DNA from: Zopfochytrium polystomum
Taxonomy: Eukaryota > Chytridiomycota > Chytridiomycetes > Chytridiales > Chytridiaceae
Length of the DNA: 61,726 nucleotides
Assembly (NCBI GenBank): GCA_025765615.1
Contig: JAIVFJ010000339.1
Span: 1-61,726, forward strand
Direction of reading: 5' to 3'
Both the position numbers and the translations under genes were made by a program. The notes below the pieces were generated by a model. It was given only the letters and a program-made list of their open reading frames with translations. It made no database searches and was not told the origin of the DNA. Shown here piece after piece: positions 10,724 through 22,715 of this stretch. How positions within the stretch are numbered: the stretch's first letter is position 1; the number at the start of each line of letters is the position of its first letter.

Positions 10724-13700
10724 ATGGTGTACACACCCTTCACGCACCTTGCGTCGGCGTACGCAAAGATCCGCAAGCTCGCCACATCGGCCCACGCGTC
10801 GGCATCGTCGTCAGCGTCGTCGTCCAGCGGTACCGCCGATGCATCATCGATCGCCGCCCACGCCGCAATCCTCCTCCTCGTGAACGCTTCCGATCCTGAC
10901 GCGATCTGCGCCGCACGGATCTTCACCGTATGCAAAACATGCAACCGCTTTGCAACCTCCCTTTGTGACCGATCCCTTGCACCACGCCCGTCCAACCCTC
11001 CTCTCCAAATCTTGTTCCACTTCTTTCCATTCCCCAGCTTCTCCTCAAAACAGACTCCCTCCCGCATGAGCTCCTGCCGATCCGCGGGCACCACGACCTG
11101 CACCGCGTCGCGACGACCCGTCTCTCGCCACCACACCCTTTCCGCGCGGTCATCCTCCTCAACTGTGGCGCGCTGCTGGACCTCGCCGAGTTGTTCAACA
11201 TGCCGGGGGACGGCGACGACAATGCTGAAGTCGAGGTCGAGGATCCGACGTGGGTGTTTGTGGCGGACTCGCACCGACCGCATAGCTTGGAGAATCTGTA
11301 CAAGAGCAGAAGGGTCGTGGTGCTGGACGACGGGATGTCGAGGAGGAGGCGATGAAGGAGGTGCAGGAGGCTTATGTCGCGCTCGAGGTATGGCAAAGTT
11401 GGGGAAGCAAGAATTCCCCTTTTTTGGACGTTTCTCTCGTGCATTTGCTGCGACGGGCTAACCGTACGGCCCCGCACCGCCCCACTCTTTGGCATTATCA
11501 AAACCCAACCTTGCATTCTCATGGCATCCAGTTTGGCGAATCCAGCGATGATGAGGACGACGGCGAGAGCGACAACGAGGCCGACGAGGATGCAGCCGCC
11601 GAGCTCGGCGCCGGCGACGACGACGACGAAGACGACGGAGGCAGCGACCACGCGGACGCACCCCGCCAAGAAGCGCAAGCGCAGCGACGCCGACTACGGA
11701 GAGGGAGCCGGGGACCCCGTAACGGTGGCGCGCGCGGCGCGGCGAGCACGAGCGGCCCAGCGGCGGCGGCGGGCGGCGTTCCGGCACACAATCCTATCGT
11801 ACTACGCCGCGGGCACGCACCACGGAACGTCGGCTGCTTCGATCGCGTACACGTGCGCGCAACAGGTGCTGGGCGGGCGCGGGGTCAGCGCAGGGGCGAT
11901 CGAGGAGATGCTGTGGTTGGCGGTGGTGGGGGCGACGGTGCAGGTTGTTGAGGGGCGCGTGCGGGACAGGGTGTACCGGAGAGAGTGGGCGGTTCTGCGG
12001 AGCGAGGTGTTGAAGCGCGGAGAGAGGAGGGTCGATGTGGCGGATGGGGAGGAGGAGGCGGAGGAGGAGGAGGAGGGGTCGGACGGCGAGGAGTGGGGGC
12101 GGCGCAGCGACGATGGCGGGGAGGAAGACGGCGACGGGATGGATGGCGGTGGTGTGAAGATAAAGAAGCCCAAAATCGGTGCGGTGCGGCGCGCGGCGCA
12201 CGGCGCTCGCGGGCCGGACGACCGGTCGATACTCCCCGTTGAGAAGGAGCTGCGCATCATGCTGCTGCGCCACTGGAGCGTGTTTGAAGCCATCAACCAC
12301 GCGCCGTACGTGGTCACGAAGCTTGGCACGTGGCGCGAAAAGGGACGAGGAAAGGTTAAGCTTATGCTCGCAAAGATGGGGTAAGTTTCCTTGCTACTGA
12401 ATAATTGGGACGGATCGATTTGACGAGCCCATCGTCTTTCTGCTTCGTCTATCGGAACCCATCCACCCAGACTCCCACACCGCGAATCCACGCAGCCGTA
12501 CCGATCCATGTCGCTTTCCGTTCCGTCGGCGCGCCTGCAGATCGCTCCTTCAGGTCGCCCCCATCTTTGGCCTCACCGACCTTGCGTTCCCGTCGTTCGT
12601 GCGGAGGCAGGGTTACCAACCCGCCATCGCCGCCGCCGACGTTGCCTACGTCATGGAGGCATTCCTGTCGTGCGGCGCCGCCTGGCTGAGAGGCAGCATG
12701 GGCGGCGGAGGCGGCGGCGCTTGCGCCGGAGGGGGTGTCGGAGGCGGTAGCGCTGACGCGTTTGGGCGTAAAGGCGGCCTCGCGGGGTTTGGCGCCGACG
12801 CGCTCGGCGGCGGCGGCGGCGGTGGAGACCCCGCGTCTGCCGGCGGAGGTGGAAGCGGTGGATCACGCAGCGCCGGGATGGCGGGCGTCGGCATCGGCCT
12901 GCGGGTCGGGCTGGGCTCGGTCGCCGCGCGCGTCAGCGACTTTGACAGCGTCGAGTATGCGGCGGGAGACGACGGCGGCGGCGGGAGGAAGCGGAGCAGG
13001 ATTGGCGGCGGCGGCGGCGACGACGCTAGCGAGGATGAGGACGAGGAGGAGAGCGGAGTGCGGAGGTGGGACGAGGACGACGACGAATGGATGAAAAACT
13101 TTTATATCGCCTATGACTGCTTTGACGAGTTGAGTGTTGCGGGATCGAGTTTTCGTTGTGTTGCGGTCGCGTAGGCCCCATCAGGATGCTAAAAAATACT
13201 TACCATCATTCACCCCCCACCCCCCTTCGCCCCCCCAGCATCGACCTCATCTATCAAGGCATCGAACTCGCAAAATACCTCCAGCGCGTCATCGTCCGCA
13301 AGTTTTTCAGCCTTCTTGACAAGCAAGTCGTGAAAAACCTACTGCAGTTCCGCCTGGCCGTTGTCACCCAGCCTTCGGGCTTGCAGACGCGGTCGTCTGG
13401 AGCTTTGGGCGCGTCTTCTGGCGTCGACAGCGAAGAGGCGATTTTTCGGAAAGTCGGTCGTGATGCTGCGAAGGCTGGGGTGGTTCCTCATGGAGACTTT
13501 TCGGGTAAGGAAGAGAGTGGAGGAAGAGTTGCGGCAAACGTTCAAAAATAGCACTAACAGGTTCGAAAATGTTATTCCCAACAGGAACACAAACGAAGCA
13601 ACTTCCGTTCCTCATTGCTGCGTTCAACGAGGAAGCCAACGGGTACCTTGTAGTTGGGCTGCCAGGCACAGCGAAACAGGGAGACGTAAGAAAAAAGTAA

Positions 13701-13915
13701 TACTCTCGATCGTTTCCCACTCTCTCCAAAAACACCCAACTCCTTTTTTGACTACTTTACCCCAAAAAATTAACAGCCCCCTTGGCCTGGCTTTTGAGGA
13801 AGCCGCGAAGCGCGCTCGCGCTGAGATCCGCCACGATCATTTTGACACTGCTGTCGCTTGCGTTGGGAAGGAGGATTTGCTGCGGTTCGTCGAATCGCTC
13901 CAGTTTATACTGTAG
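10724..13915 (+). CDS. CDC45: CDC45, replication initiation factor of the CMG helicase
   Basis: Cdc45 joins MCM2-7 and GINS to form the replicative helicase in the nucleus. Seven exons fit: 10724-10927, 11038-11387, 11532-12380, 12471-13128, 13239-13504, 13585-13696 and 13777-13915. Ordered landmarks are AILLLVNASDPDAICAARIFT, an acidic linker followed by KKRKR, YYAAGTHHGTSAAS, ELRIMLLRHWSVFEAI, GTWREKGRGK, SIDLIYQGIELAKYL and the C-terminal GLAFEEAAKRARAEIRHDHFDTAV. One missing base near 11330 and one extra base near 11660 and 12555 restore the family frame. Exon 4 carries an unusual Gly-rich insertion of roughly 130 residues ending in an acidic run before WMKNFYIAYDCFD. The start at MVYTPF matches the family length. 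Frame breaks in an essential gene argue for consensus errors. Confidence 0.93.
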
Positions 13916-14113
13916 CGGCCGTCATGACACCGGGAATTGTTCGGTTGTGACGGCCGGGAGGAAATAATGCTGAATGTAGAGATTTTATCTCCGTGACTGC
14001 CTCAGAAAAGGAGGGGGGGGCTCCCGCACCGGGAAAAAATATCTTACACATGTCTTCTCTTTTATTGCATTCTCGCATATGAAGCAAAGCATAAAGCGAT
14101 AGAAGAAAGAAAA

Positions 14114-14985
14114 TCACGCCTGCGAAGGCTTGAGGGACTTCGCAACAAACGGCACGCCGGCAAGCGCCAGCGTCGCGGCGACCGCCACCCTGTCGCACAT
14201 GCTATCGACGAAGTCAAGTTCGACCGCGCCGCCGTCGACGCCGTGTGCGTGCTTCGAGAACGTGTGGTACACACCCGTCTGCGCCTTGACAACGTGCTGC
14301 AGCAGCGACGCGCCCGCGCCGAGCTGCAGAGCGTAGGCCCGCCACTGCGGGTGGCCGGAAAGCTCCGCCAAGCGGCTTGTCGTCGACGCGCTCACGACGA
14401 GCTTGCGCTCCGCGGCATTTGCGCTGGCGAGCTCTGGGGTTTGGGGTTCAGAGGTGGGTTGGGGATTAGGTAAGAATTCAGCAGGAGGTCAAGCGATTGG
14501 ACGTTCCCTCTTCCTTTACCAAGCGCCCCGCGGATCCTTAGATTGTTGACGAGGCAATTGTACCTCCAGTCATCGCGCTCCTTTTGCGCCGCCATTGCCT
14601 TGTGATTGTGTTCCGAATGGCGTCAGCGAAGGCTCCCCGAAAAAAAAAGTCATAGGGGCTCAAAAGACCCCATGAAGCACGCCAAGGGCGAAATCTTTTC
14701 CTCGCTCTCACCGACATTCCTTCCCCTCACCTGCATCCTCTCCACCAACTCCCAGCGCCTCGCGCGCTCCTCCCGTCCCTTGGCCGCCAGTAACTCCATG
14801 GCGGCGCGGAGCACGTCGTCTTGGACGCGGCGCTGTGGCACAGCCCAACCCACGGCGCGCAGGAGCATGCTCGGCGGCGGTGGCAGCGGCTGCGGTGCGG
14901 TCAGTGCCGCCGACAGGGCGGCAGGCGCTGTTGTGCCGAGTGTCGGCGACGCTTTGGCGCGGCTGAGTGACGCCAGGGAGCCCAT
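14114..14985 (-). CDS. Hypothetical protein, three exons
   Basis: Exons 14731-14985, 14520-14598 and 14114-14433 join in phase (255 + 79 + 320 bases) to give 217 residues ending in TGA. The N-terminus is Ala/Ser/Pro-rich with few acidic residues and could be a mitochondrial presequence. It is followed by a charged helical segment (QDDVLRAAMELLAAKGREERARRWELVERM). The last exon carries LVVSASTTSRLAELSGHPQW and ends with a hydrophobic segment AVAATLALAGVPFVAKS. I do not recognise the family. Consistent phases and GT-AG borders support a real gene. It converges on CDC45, whose stop is 198 bases away. Confidence 0.55.
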
Positions 14986-15774
14986 TGCGGGGTGTGTGCT
15001 TGGTGGGGAGTGGTTGGAATGTGTTTTGAGGGGAGCATTTTTATTGCTTCGCGATTGGTGTTAGGGACGTTGGCTCTAGTTGTTTTGTGTACCAGTTTAA
15101 AAGGAGCCTGCAAATGGGGGGCAGGATGGAAGGGTCTCCCATATTAAAGTGCAATGACGCAAAAATGTCGGTTACAGTTGGTGCAACATTATTAGAGTCC
15201 AAAAACCTGACTAGAATAGCATCGTATCCTGAAAAAGTATTCCTTTGGTCAATGATTTCGGTTGAGCCAACAAAGGTGTTGATGACTCTCTAAGTGGAGA
15301 AAACTGGCGATGCGTTAATGAGATTTCATTGTTTACTGAACCCTCTTGTACAAACGTCAGAAAACAGCGTCATAGTCTCACTCCTTGCCCTCTTTCCCCG
15401 CCAGGCGGCCAAATCCCACCAAGCAGAATGAGGGAGTCGATAAAATACCCATAAATAACTGTCGACCGCCCAAAGGTGAATTTCCTTCGCCGCGGCCTCG
15501 CCACCGTCGCTGGGCCTATGCAGTCTCGAAGATTTAGTGTGCGGGGCTGAACCTCTCAACCCACCACCTTTTTTCTTCTCTCTACGCCAAGGTACGATTG
15601 CAAGGTGTGGTTGTCCGCTAATGCGCAGCTTCTTCACCAGCAGCTTGGATAGATGGGAGACACCGGGAGAGACACCGAGAGATCCAAAGTGGCTGCGCCA
15701 CGGATTCACCACGCAGATTCATCCATGATGTGCGTACTTATTCCGCACGCAGCTTTGCCAATTACTCCAAAGCA
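14986..15774. other. Intergenic region upstream of the RNA ligase gene
   Basis: No recognisable domain. The stretch 15600-15728 can be read as a possible N-terminal extension of the ligase (MRSFFTSSLDRW and following), in a different frame from the ligase body and broken by TGA at 15726-15728; its status is open. Confidence 0.4.
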
Positions 15775-17964
15775 ATGATCCTTCCGCACAGCGTCGTCGT
15801 CGACTTTGTAAACAAATCGCTGAAGGGTGACACCCGGACAAACCTCGACGATCTCCTCTGGAACACGCTCAAAGTGAGATCGTCAACAAAATCACCGTCG
15901 AACCCAGCAACCACCATCTCTGTCGATGAAATCGGTCCAGCCCAGAGGCGCGAAGTGCCGAGCGGCCCACCTTCTGAAGACTACCTTGATTGCCACGTTA
16001 GCGAAGGGCTCGCAATTTTGAATTACACCTCGGGCTCTCCACGCGGCCATCCCGTCGCCGATCACTGCCGCGGCCTCATTCTCGACCTTGGAATGCTGCA
16101 AAACGGGACCCGTTCGATGACGAACCCTGGTCGCGGGTCGTCTCCCATCGTCGCGGCTTGCATGCCTCGCTACTTCAACTACGGCGAATCATTCCGATGG
16201 CCAGGCAACGGCACCGAGGAGAGTTTGCCGATTGCGCAACCGCCCATCGACGCCCCGTGTCTCGCCGTCGAGAAGCTCGACGGCACGTACATCCAAGTGT
16301 TTCGATGGAACGGGCATTGCGAGCTGTCCACGCGCGGCACGATCGGCGGCGGCGCGTTCCGAGCTCCGTTTCTCAAAGCGCTCAGACGGGCGAGCGCCGC
16401 GGCGTCGTGCGCCGACGATGAGGCAGAAGAAGCCTTTTTTCAAAGGTCGTTTTCGGACGCGTTCGACGCGTTCGACATCCACACGTTGTGGTTCGAGTAC
16501 ACGTCGCCGAACAACCAAATAGTCACTCTGTACTCGGACGAGAGAGCCACGCTGCTGGGCGGCTTTTACCGAAATGGCAAGGAACTCTCGAGAAACGATA
16601 TTGGCGAGCTGAAAGCGACACCAGCGTTCTCTCAAACGGCAGTGTGCATACCCATCATGTTTCCTTCGACCGTTGAGACGCTGCGTAAGAGCTTTGGATC
16701 TGAGCAACAGGCCGATGCCGCGGACGACAAAAACCACGGTTCGAATGTGGAGGAAGGGTTCGTTGTATACATTGGCGATCGCCGCTGGAAAGTCAAGAAC
16801 CCGAAATGGGTACTTTTGCACGAATGGAGGTTTAATCTGAACCCGACCAAGATCCTGGAGAACATATTTACTCGGAAAGACGACTTGCTTGAACTGATTG
16901 CGACGGTGCCAGAAGAAGCTGTAATCTACGATCCTTACTTCAAAATGATTGACAGTATCAATGAAGAATAAGGGAGCTTTGGAATCAGTTCCGTGGGAAT
17001 CCCAGGAAGTACCAGGAGTCCGCAGCGGTCGACGATGTTGCACGGGCACTATTCGGCTGGTTCCGAAATGACGACGCCCCAATCGACTTTGAGATTGATC
17101 CAGGGAGAGTTGGAAATATCATGAAGGCTCGAATGAAGGCAATAGAGATCATGGGAGTCATGCCTTCAGTCGATGCGAACACGGCCATTGCGAGTACTAC
17201 CGTTGCGAACACTAAACTGATTGTTCCTTCGAGTTTCACGGTCTTTGGGTGTTCAGACTCGACTGACGTCAACGTATGCATTTTTGCGAAAAGCGCGGAG
17301 GAGTTTGCCGCAGAGTACGACTTGAAAGAGATCCAAGAAGCCTCCGAAAACGCAGGAAAGCCCGTCAGCGTAACCGTTGTGAACGTCGTGGAAGGGCCTG
17401 ACGGTGTGTGGCGAGTAAACGCAACACGCCAAGGATCGGCAGCCCTCATCCATAACATGGTTTTCCGGACGGCCCGCTCACCTATTCCCCTGACAACCAC
17501 CGTTCCCCTCAGCACCAAAGAAATGGTTCAAGACGTCGCGATCCATCTCTTCCGCTCGCTTAAAGATCTGCTATCAAAGGATACTTTCGCTGCAGAGCAA
17601 GAGAAACGGCGCGCCAGTTCCGATGCCGATCTCCGGATCGGCTACGCTTTGGAGATCATGTGTCGCAGCTTTCATCCGCAGGACACGCACGAATGGCGGT
17701 CGGCGATGAAGACGCTCGTCATGAAGATGGTGCAGACGTGTCTCTACTGGCAGGACCAGACCGAAGCGTACCACAAACAGAAGTTGTCGTCGCTCGCTGC
17801 CGAGAAAACTGGATCTGCCGGAGGAAGTTCTGATCTGGTACCTCTACCGCGGTACTCGCGGGGTGCGGGACGAGGCTGGCAAAGTGTTCCAAGCTCTTAT
17901 TCAGTCTTTCACGCTCGTTGTTGCCGACGACCTAGACGGCGGCGCCAGCACATCCAATATTTAA
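15775..17964 (+). CDS. T4 Rnl1-type RNA ligase fused to a nucleotidyltransferase-like domain
   Basis: The first part (to about 16968) has the full set of Rnl1-family ligase motifs: CRGLILD, MPRYFNYGES, the adenylated lysine in KLDGTY (Lys at 16273-16275), STRGT, FEYTSPNNQIV (motif IIIa), EEGFVVY (motif IV) and WKVKNPKWV (motif V). Such enzymes seal RNA 5'-phosphate and 3'-OH ends using ATP. TAA at 16969-16971 ends this frame, but the next frame continues at once (IRELWNQFRG) and carries SFTVFGCSDSTDVNV (17235-17270), resembling the hG-x-S-D-x-D core of the polymerase-beta nucleotidyltransferase fold. One added A near 16968 and one removed A in AAAA at 17805-17808 give a single chain of about 730 residues ending in TAA at 17962. 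The gene has no introns, unlike its conserved neighbours. The start is uncertain (15775 or upstream). It differs from fungal tRNA ligase Trl1, lacking the kinase and phosphodiesterase domains. Confidence 0.8.
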
Positions 17965-18834
17965 CTGCTTCCGTTTACTAAAGGCATCTCAAGTTTGGGC
18001 TGTTACTCAATTAAAAGGGGGGAGAAAGGGGATAATGCACTTGAAATAAATTGTGCGAGGGCCTCATCACAATCCTCACTGTCAAAACATCCCCTTGATT
18101 TTTGACGTCCCTTCTCACCGATTTCGCTTGCGCGCAGCCCACCGTCACGAAGAGCCAGCCCAACTCTTGATAAGCCAGGGTTCTCTCTCGTTCCATGCAA
18201 GCGAAAGCGCCGGTACGATGCCGTTGCTCTGTCGAAGCGAGGCACCAAACAGGTTCAGCAGAAGCGCAGGGGCGCAAGCCAAAGCCCGTTGGAATGAGGC
18301 CTCCAGTTTTTTTACGTCGAGGGGGTTCGAGGCATTCATTATCTTTCCTTGACAAAAGTTCGCTTTTTTTTGTATTTTTGCGGGAGACATTTCCTTTTCA
18401 AACTCCGCCGAATCAACTTCCGCAACTCTCTCGTCATTTTGCCCAGAAACAATTGCAGAAAATCAGGCAATGCATTAATAAGACTTCTTTGACCTACTAA
18501 ACCCCTCTTTCACTCACACAAGCGCCAAAACACAATGCCGCGGTCCCCCCCACCCCCGTTCCCCCCCGTCGGTCCAACCTCCACCCAGAAAGAAGCGGTC
18601 GAGAAGTTTCCATCGATAACTGACGGCCGTCCTTCAGAGCAAAACGCGTACGAGCCCAAAGAAAGAAGAAGAGAAGAAAGAGGGAGGCAAAGAAGAAGCA
18701 AAAGAAAGAACAGGAAGGCAAAAAAAAACACAAGGAAACAGAAAGAAGAGAGCAAGACAGGGACTCCCAAAAAGGAGAAGGGAAATAAAAGTGCTTGTGA
18801 ATAGGGGACAAGCACCGGTCAGTTCACGTTCCCC
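17965..18834. other. Intergenic low-complexity region
   Basis: Two genes converge here. The stretch contains a Lys/Arg/Glu-coding purine tract (18655-18790), a poly-C stretch near 18545-18570 and poly-T near 18363. No supported gene. Confidence 0.6.
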
Positions 18835-21804
18835 TCAGCTGCCCGCAACGATTCCGGCCGCCGAAAAGAGCAACCCCACCTTGGCTCTAATGGACGTCAC
18901 CAAGTCCCCGACGCGCGCGACGGGGATCCCGCGGGTGCGGTGCGGCTTGTCCCCACGCACGTCGCTAACAAAGGCGTGTTTGAACGCTTCCGGGCTCAGC
19001 TCCTGCCGGAGCCAGTCGACGATGGTCTGCTTCAGCGACTCCTTCTCGGTCGTGCCGAGCTGGCGCCATTGCGGAAAGTGGTTGCTGAGGACCCTGCGCT
19101 CGGAGAGGGTGGGTTGGAACCACAAATTTTTTTGAGGAACGGTTACAAAACTAGTTGAGGGAGGGAAGATGGGCGCAACTCACAATTGATAGGGTTCCAT
19201 GAGACCACAGGCTGGGTGATAATAGCTCGGCCCGCCAGACTCTGACGGGGTCGTGGCCAACGACGCCCTTTCGCTCGTCGCCGCCGACGAAGTTTCTCCA
19301 TGCGGTAGAATCCCTTCCGTCACATTACTGGCCACCGCATTCGCAAAGCCGCCGGACGCCGCCGGGCGCGTCGCCGAGTCCTTTTCTTGACGGCGCCGCT
19401 GATGGCACGCCTGGCACACGTAGCTTGGGTTTCCTCGGCCGAGGAGGTACCAGTTGGAAGAATCGCGAGTCCCGCAGTCGAAGCACTGGCGGCCGAGCCT
19501 GCGGGCTTGGCCCGCTGCGGCGACCGCCACTTCAGAAGTGAATGACTGGGCTTTGGAGTGAAGTCCTTTAGGTTTCGGCTCGGGCGCTGTGGGTGGAGCA
19601 GTCGCATTCGAAGTTGTTGGATGTGAATCGTTTGCAGTTTGAGCACTCGCGGGTACTGGCGAGGGCAGGGACGTCGGTGGTGCGGTTCCTGAAGCAGAGT
19701 CTTTCTCTGCTGATGGTCCGCGAGACTTCTCGGAGCCAGTCGTGCTTACCCTCTTTCGGGGGTTGACGTGCGGCGAGAGCGCCGCCTTATCCAAGCTCGG
19801 TGAGGGCACCGTCGAAGTCTGTGCAGTACCCACTGCCAAGGGCGCTTCAGATAAGTTGGCTGATTCTTCGTCACGGGCTTTCCGCTTGGTTCCTCGCTCT
19901 TCTTTCACCGGCACATAATCCTCGTCCGAGGATTTGTCCGCCTGGCTGGAGCTCTCCGAGCTTTCGTCGAAAACAACTCCTTTCGCAAGCTTCGATGGTT
20001 GCCTTGCTTTGGGAGGCGCTGGAGGCGGCACGGCCGCGGCCGCAGATGAAGGAGCGGCCCCTCCCATCCCAGGCGTTGGGTCTTTTCTCTGCGGTGCCCT
20101 TCTAGTGCGCTTGGCAGTCGAAAAGAGCCTCCCGGTGTCGATCTCATCTTCTAAAAGGCGAACAAACTCGTCTTCTAAAAAGTGAGGAACCGCCATACGA
20201 AAGCCCTTTCTAGAGGTAGTGACTTTGCAACGCTCCGCAACGGCGTCACCCAGTCGGGTTCGGTTGAACTCGTAGACGAACAACTCCATCTGTTTGGTTT
20301 GCTTCCCAGTGAGACCTGTCGATCGGCCGAGCTCTTGTTCGTAAATGATCTTGGGCCAAGACTTCAAATTAAGTTCGATCGCAGCTGCCAGGTCTTCTGG
20401 CGCGTTGTCAGCTGGAGGAACCTCGACACCTGGCGTTGCGGATGCGTGGCTGCTGCTGCTGGAGCTGACTGCTGGAGGTTCTGAACCCGCAGCGGGTGCC
20501 TGCGGGTCGCTGACGATGCTGTCGGTACTGCTGCTGCTTTGGAGCGCCGCGGCAGGCTGGTCGTCGACCTCCATCTGTGGCGCGACGCTGCCTCTGTGGG
20601 AAGAAGAAGTGTCCATCCTCGTCGAGTCCTCAACGGGAGTTCCTGGCTTCACGGGCTGCTGCGGCGCATCGACCATCGGGACATCTGCTGCATTTGGGTA
20701 CGATCCAGCATCCACCGCATCCGCCGAGGCAGCGACGGGATCCGCTGTTGCACCACGCTCCGCCCCAGGGTTCTCCGCCTCGCGGGTCTTTCTCCTCTCC
20801 AACGCCTCGACCTGCTCCCGTAACATCACGGCTTCCCGGTTCGCCACATCCCTTTCCCGCATCAGGACCTCGACCTCGCGGCGAAGGCTCGCAACATCGC
20901 CACAGCGCTCCGCGAGGCGGTTCTTTTCCGTGACGATCTCGGCCGCGACGAGGTCGACACGGCGGAGGTCGTCGACGGCAAACTTGTGGAGCGAGACCGC
21001 TTCGTCGCGGGCGCGGATGGCCTCAGCAAGTTGCTCTTGGAGACGAGTGATGGCGGATCGGGCGGCGGGGAGGGTGGTGAATGCGGAGGGGTTCACGTTT
21101 AGGAGATCTTGCAGGTCAATGGGATCTTCTGGATGGAAGCTGACGGGGATGGCGGGTGAGGGGGCGTCGAACGGAGCAAAGGAGGAAGGCGGAGGGGTCG
21201 GGGATGCGGACAAGAAAGAGGAGGAAAACGACGAGGACGAGAAGGTTCGGGACGGAGCGATGGGTGCCAAGAAGTGGGGATCGGGATGGATCGGATGGGC
21301 GGGATGGTACGAGGGAGCGCGGGTTGCCCACGAAGCGGGCGCTGGCGAGGGGGTTGAGCCGGGGCGGGCAAAGAGGGAGGCGAAGGAGGGAAGCGGCGAG
21401 AGCGGCGGCAAAGGCGGCCGTCCTGGCACCCCCGCCACCGCCGCCGCCGCCGCCGCCGCCATCGATGTTGTCGTTGATGTTGTTGCTGCTGTTGTTGTGG
21501 TGTACGATGGTGGCATCGGGGGCGAGGGAGTGAGTGGGATAGCGATCTGCGGGGACGGGTTGAAGCGAGCTCGGCCGGTGTTGTTGCTGTTGTTGTTGTT
21601 GTTGTTGTTGTTGCGATGCGGCAACAGCGGGTTGCCGTGGGTGATCGTAGCGGCGGCGGCTGCGGCGGCGACTGCGGCGGCGGCGGGAGGGACGGCAGGG
21701 AGGACGGTGGCCGTGAGAGCAGCAGCAGTAGCAGCAGCAGTGGCAGCAGCAGCAGCTTTGAGATCGCTCTGGCCGCCTGTAACGGATACTGCCGGTGAGA
21801 GCAT
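18835..21804 (-). CDS. Coiled-coil protein with a divergent GATA-type zinc finger
   Basis: Exon 1 is 19184-21804 and exon 2 is 18835-19093; they join in phase across GTGAGT...CGCAG to give 959 residues. The order is: Ala-, Asn- and Pro/Ser-rich N-terminus (about 1-230); a coiled coil beginning ITRLQEQLAEAIRARDEAV; an acidic Ser/Pro linker; a compact conserved-looking block (SWPKIIYEQELGRSTGLTG to HFLEDEFVRLLEDEID); a Lys/Ser-rich linker with DEDYVPVKEERGTKRK, a likely nuclear signal; the finger CFDCGTRDSSNWYLLGRGNPSYVCQACHQRRR (CxxC-x18-CxxC); and a C-terminal helical tail. The finger keeps GATA spacing but lacks the LWR and LCNACG signatures. A nuclear regulatory or chromatin role is inferred. 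The start lies just before polyalanine and could be lower. No frame break was seen. Confidence 0.7.
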
Positions 21805-22715
21805 AAATTTTCCTTTCGAGTGACGGACCGATGTTGATCGAACAAATCAATCAAAGTGAAACAGGGCAAAGCAGAGACGATGGGCAGCACGAAGGTGAAG
21901 CGGGGATGGGGTGGTGTCCCCGCGCCTTCTACCGCCGCCGAGCAGGGTGCGCGAGAGAAGGAGAGAGAGAGGAGGGAGAGCAGAGAGGAGGAGGGCGGAG
22001 ACGGTCGAGCTGAGCGAGGGAGGGCCGTTGTTGTTTTGTGTTACGAGCGACGAGTGGGCGAGACGAGACCGGGCGACTGAGTCTCGGCCAGCGAGCCGAG
22101 CGAAGGTTGAAGACACCGACCGACCTGACCGACCGACCGACCGACCGACTGGCACAGTATTTACTAAATGGTATGTTATCAGGTGTGTCGTTGTTGTTGT
22201 TGTTTGTTGTATGGCCGCGGGTCAGAGGGTCAGGGGCAGGGTCAGGGACGGCCGCAGGTTTGTCTGTTGCGGATACCGACCACAGAGTCCTATTGGAACG
22301 GTGCCGACGCACGAACCACCTATCCGCTTTCCGCGGCTTCGGCTGCTAACCTCCAACCCCGCCCCGCGACACGGAAAGCCTTGTTTTCAATTGCAGCTTA
22401 GATTTCATCCGCTTATCCTTAGTACCCATCCAATCATCCACCGCGCGTTAAATAAAATGCATTGCTGTCGCTCCAGAGCGGCTTCCTTCCCTCGAAACCA
22501 GAAACAATCCAAAAAAAAAAAAAGAAAAAAAAAAAGAGAAGAACAACAAAAAACAACCAACAGACGGTAGAACGAATGGGCACAAACGAAAAACAGGAAC
22601 GCCTTCAAAACCCAACCGTCCATCCCCAGTAAAGCCGCCCGAACGAGACGAGAAGGCTTACGCTGCGTGTCCGTAGAAAATGATACTAAAGCAACAGTTG
22701 ACAATGTTTTTTTTC
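21805..22715. other. Intergenic region with a CCGA-type microsatellite
   Basis: Upstream region of the coiled-coil/GATA-like gene. It contains a GA-rich stretch (21958-22000), a tetranucleotide GACC repeat at about 22116-22150, a TTG run at 22190-22205 and A-rich sequence near 22510-22555. No gene is supported. Confidence 0.6.

Noticed and set aside
15775..16971. Fungal tRNA ligase Trl1
   Set aside because: Ligase motifs are closer to T4 Rnl1, and neither the polynucleotide kinase P-loop nor the cyclic phosphodiesterase HxT motifs follow.
20345..21823. 492-residue plus-strand frame
   Set aside because: It is the antisense shadow of the coiled-coil/GATA-like gene, whose minus-strand frame has a coherent domain order.
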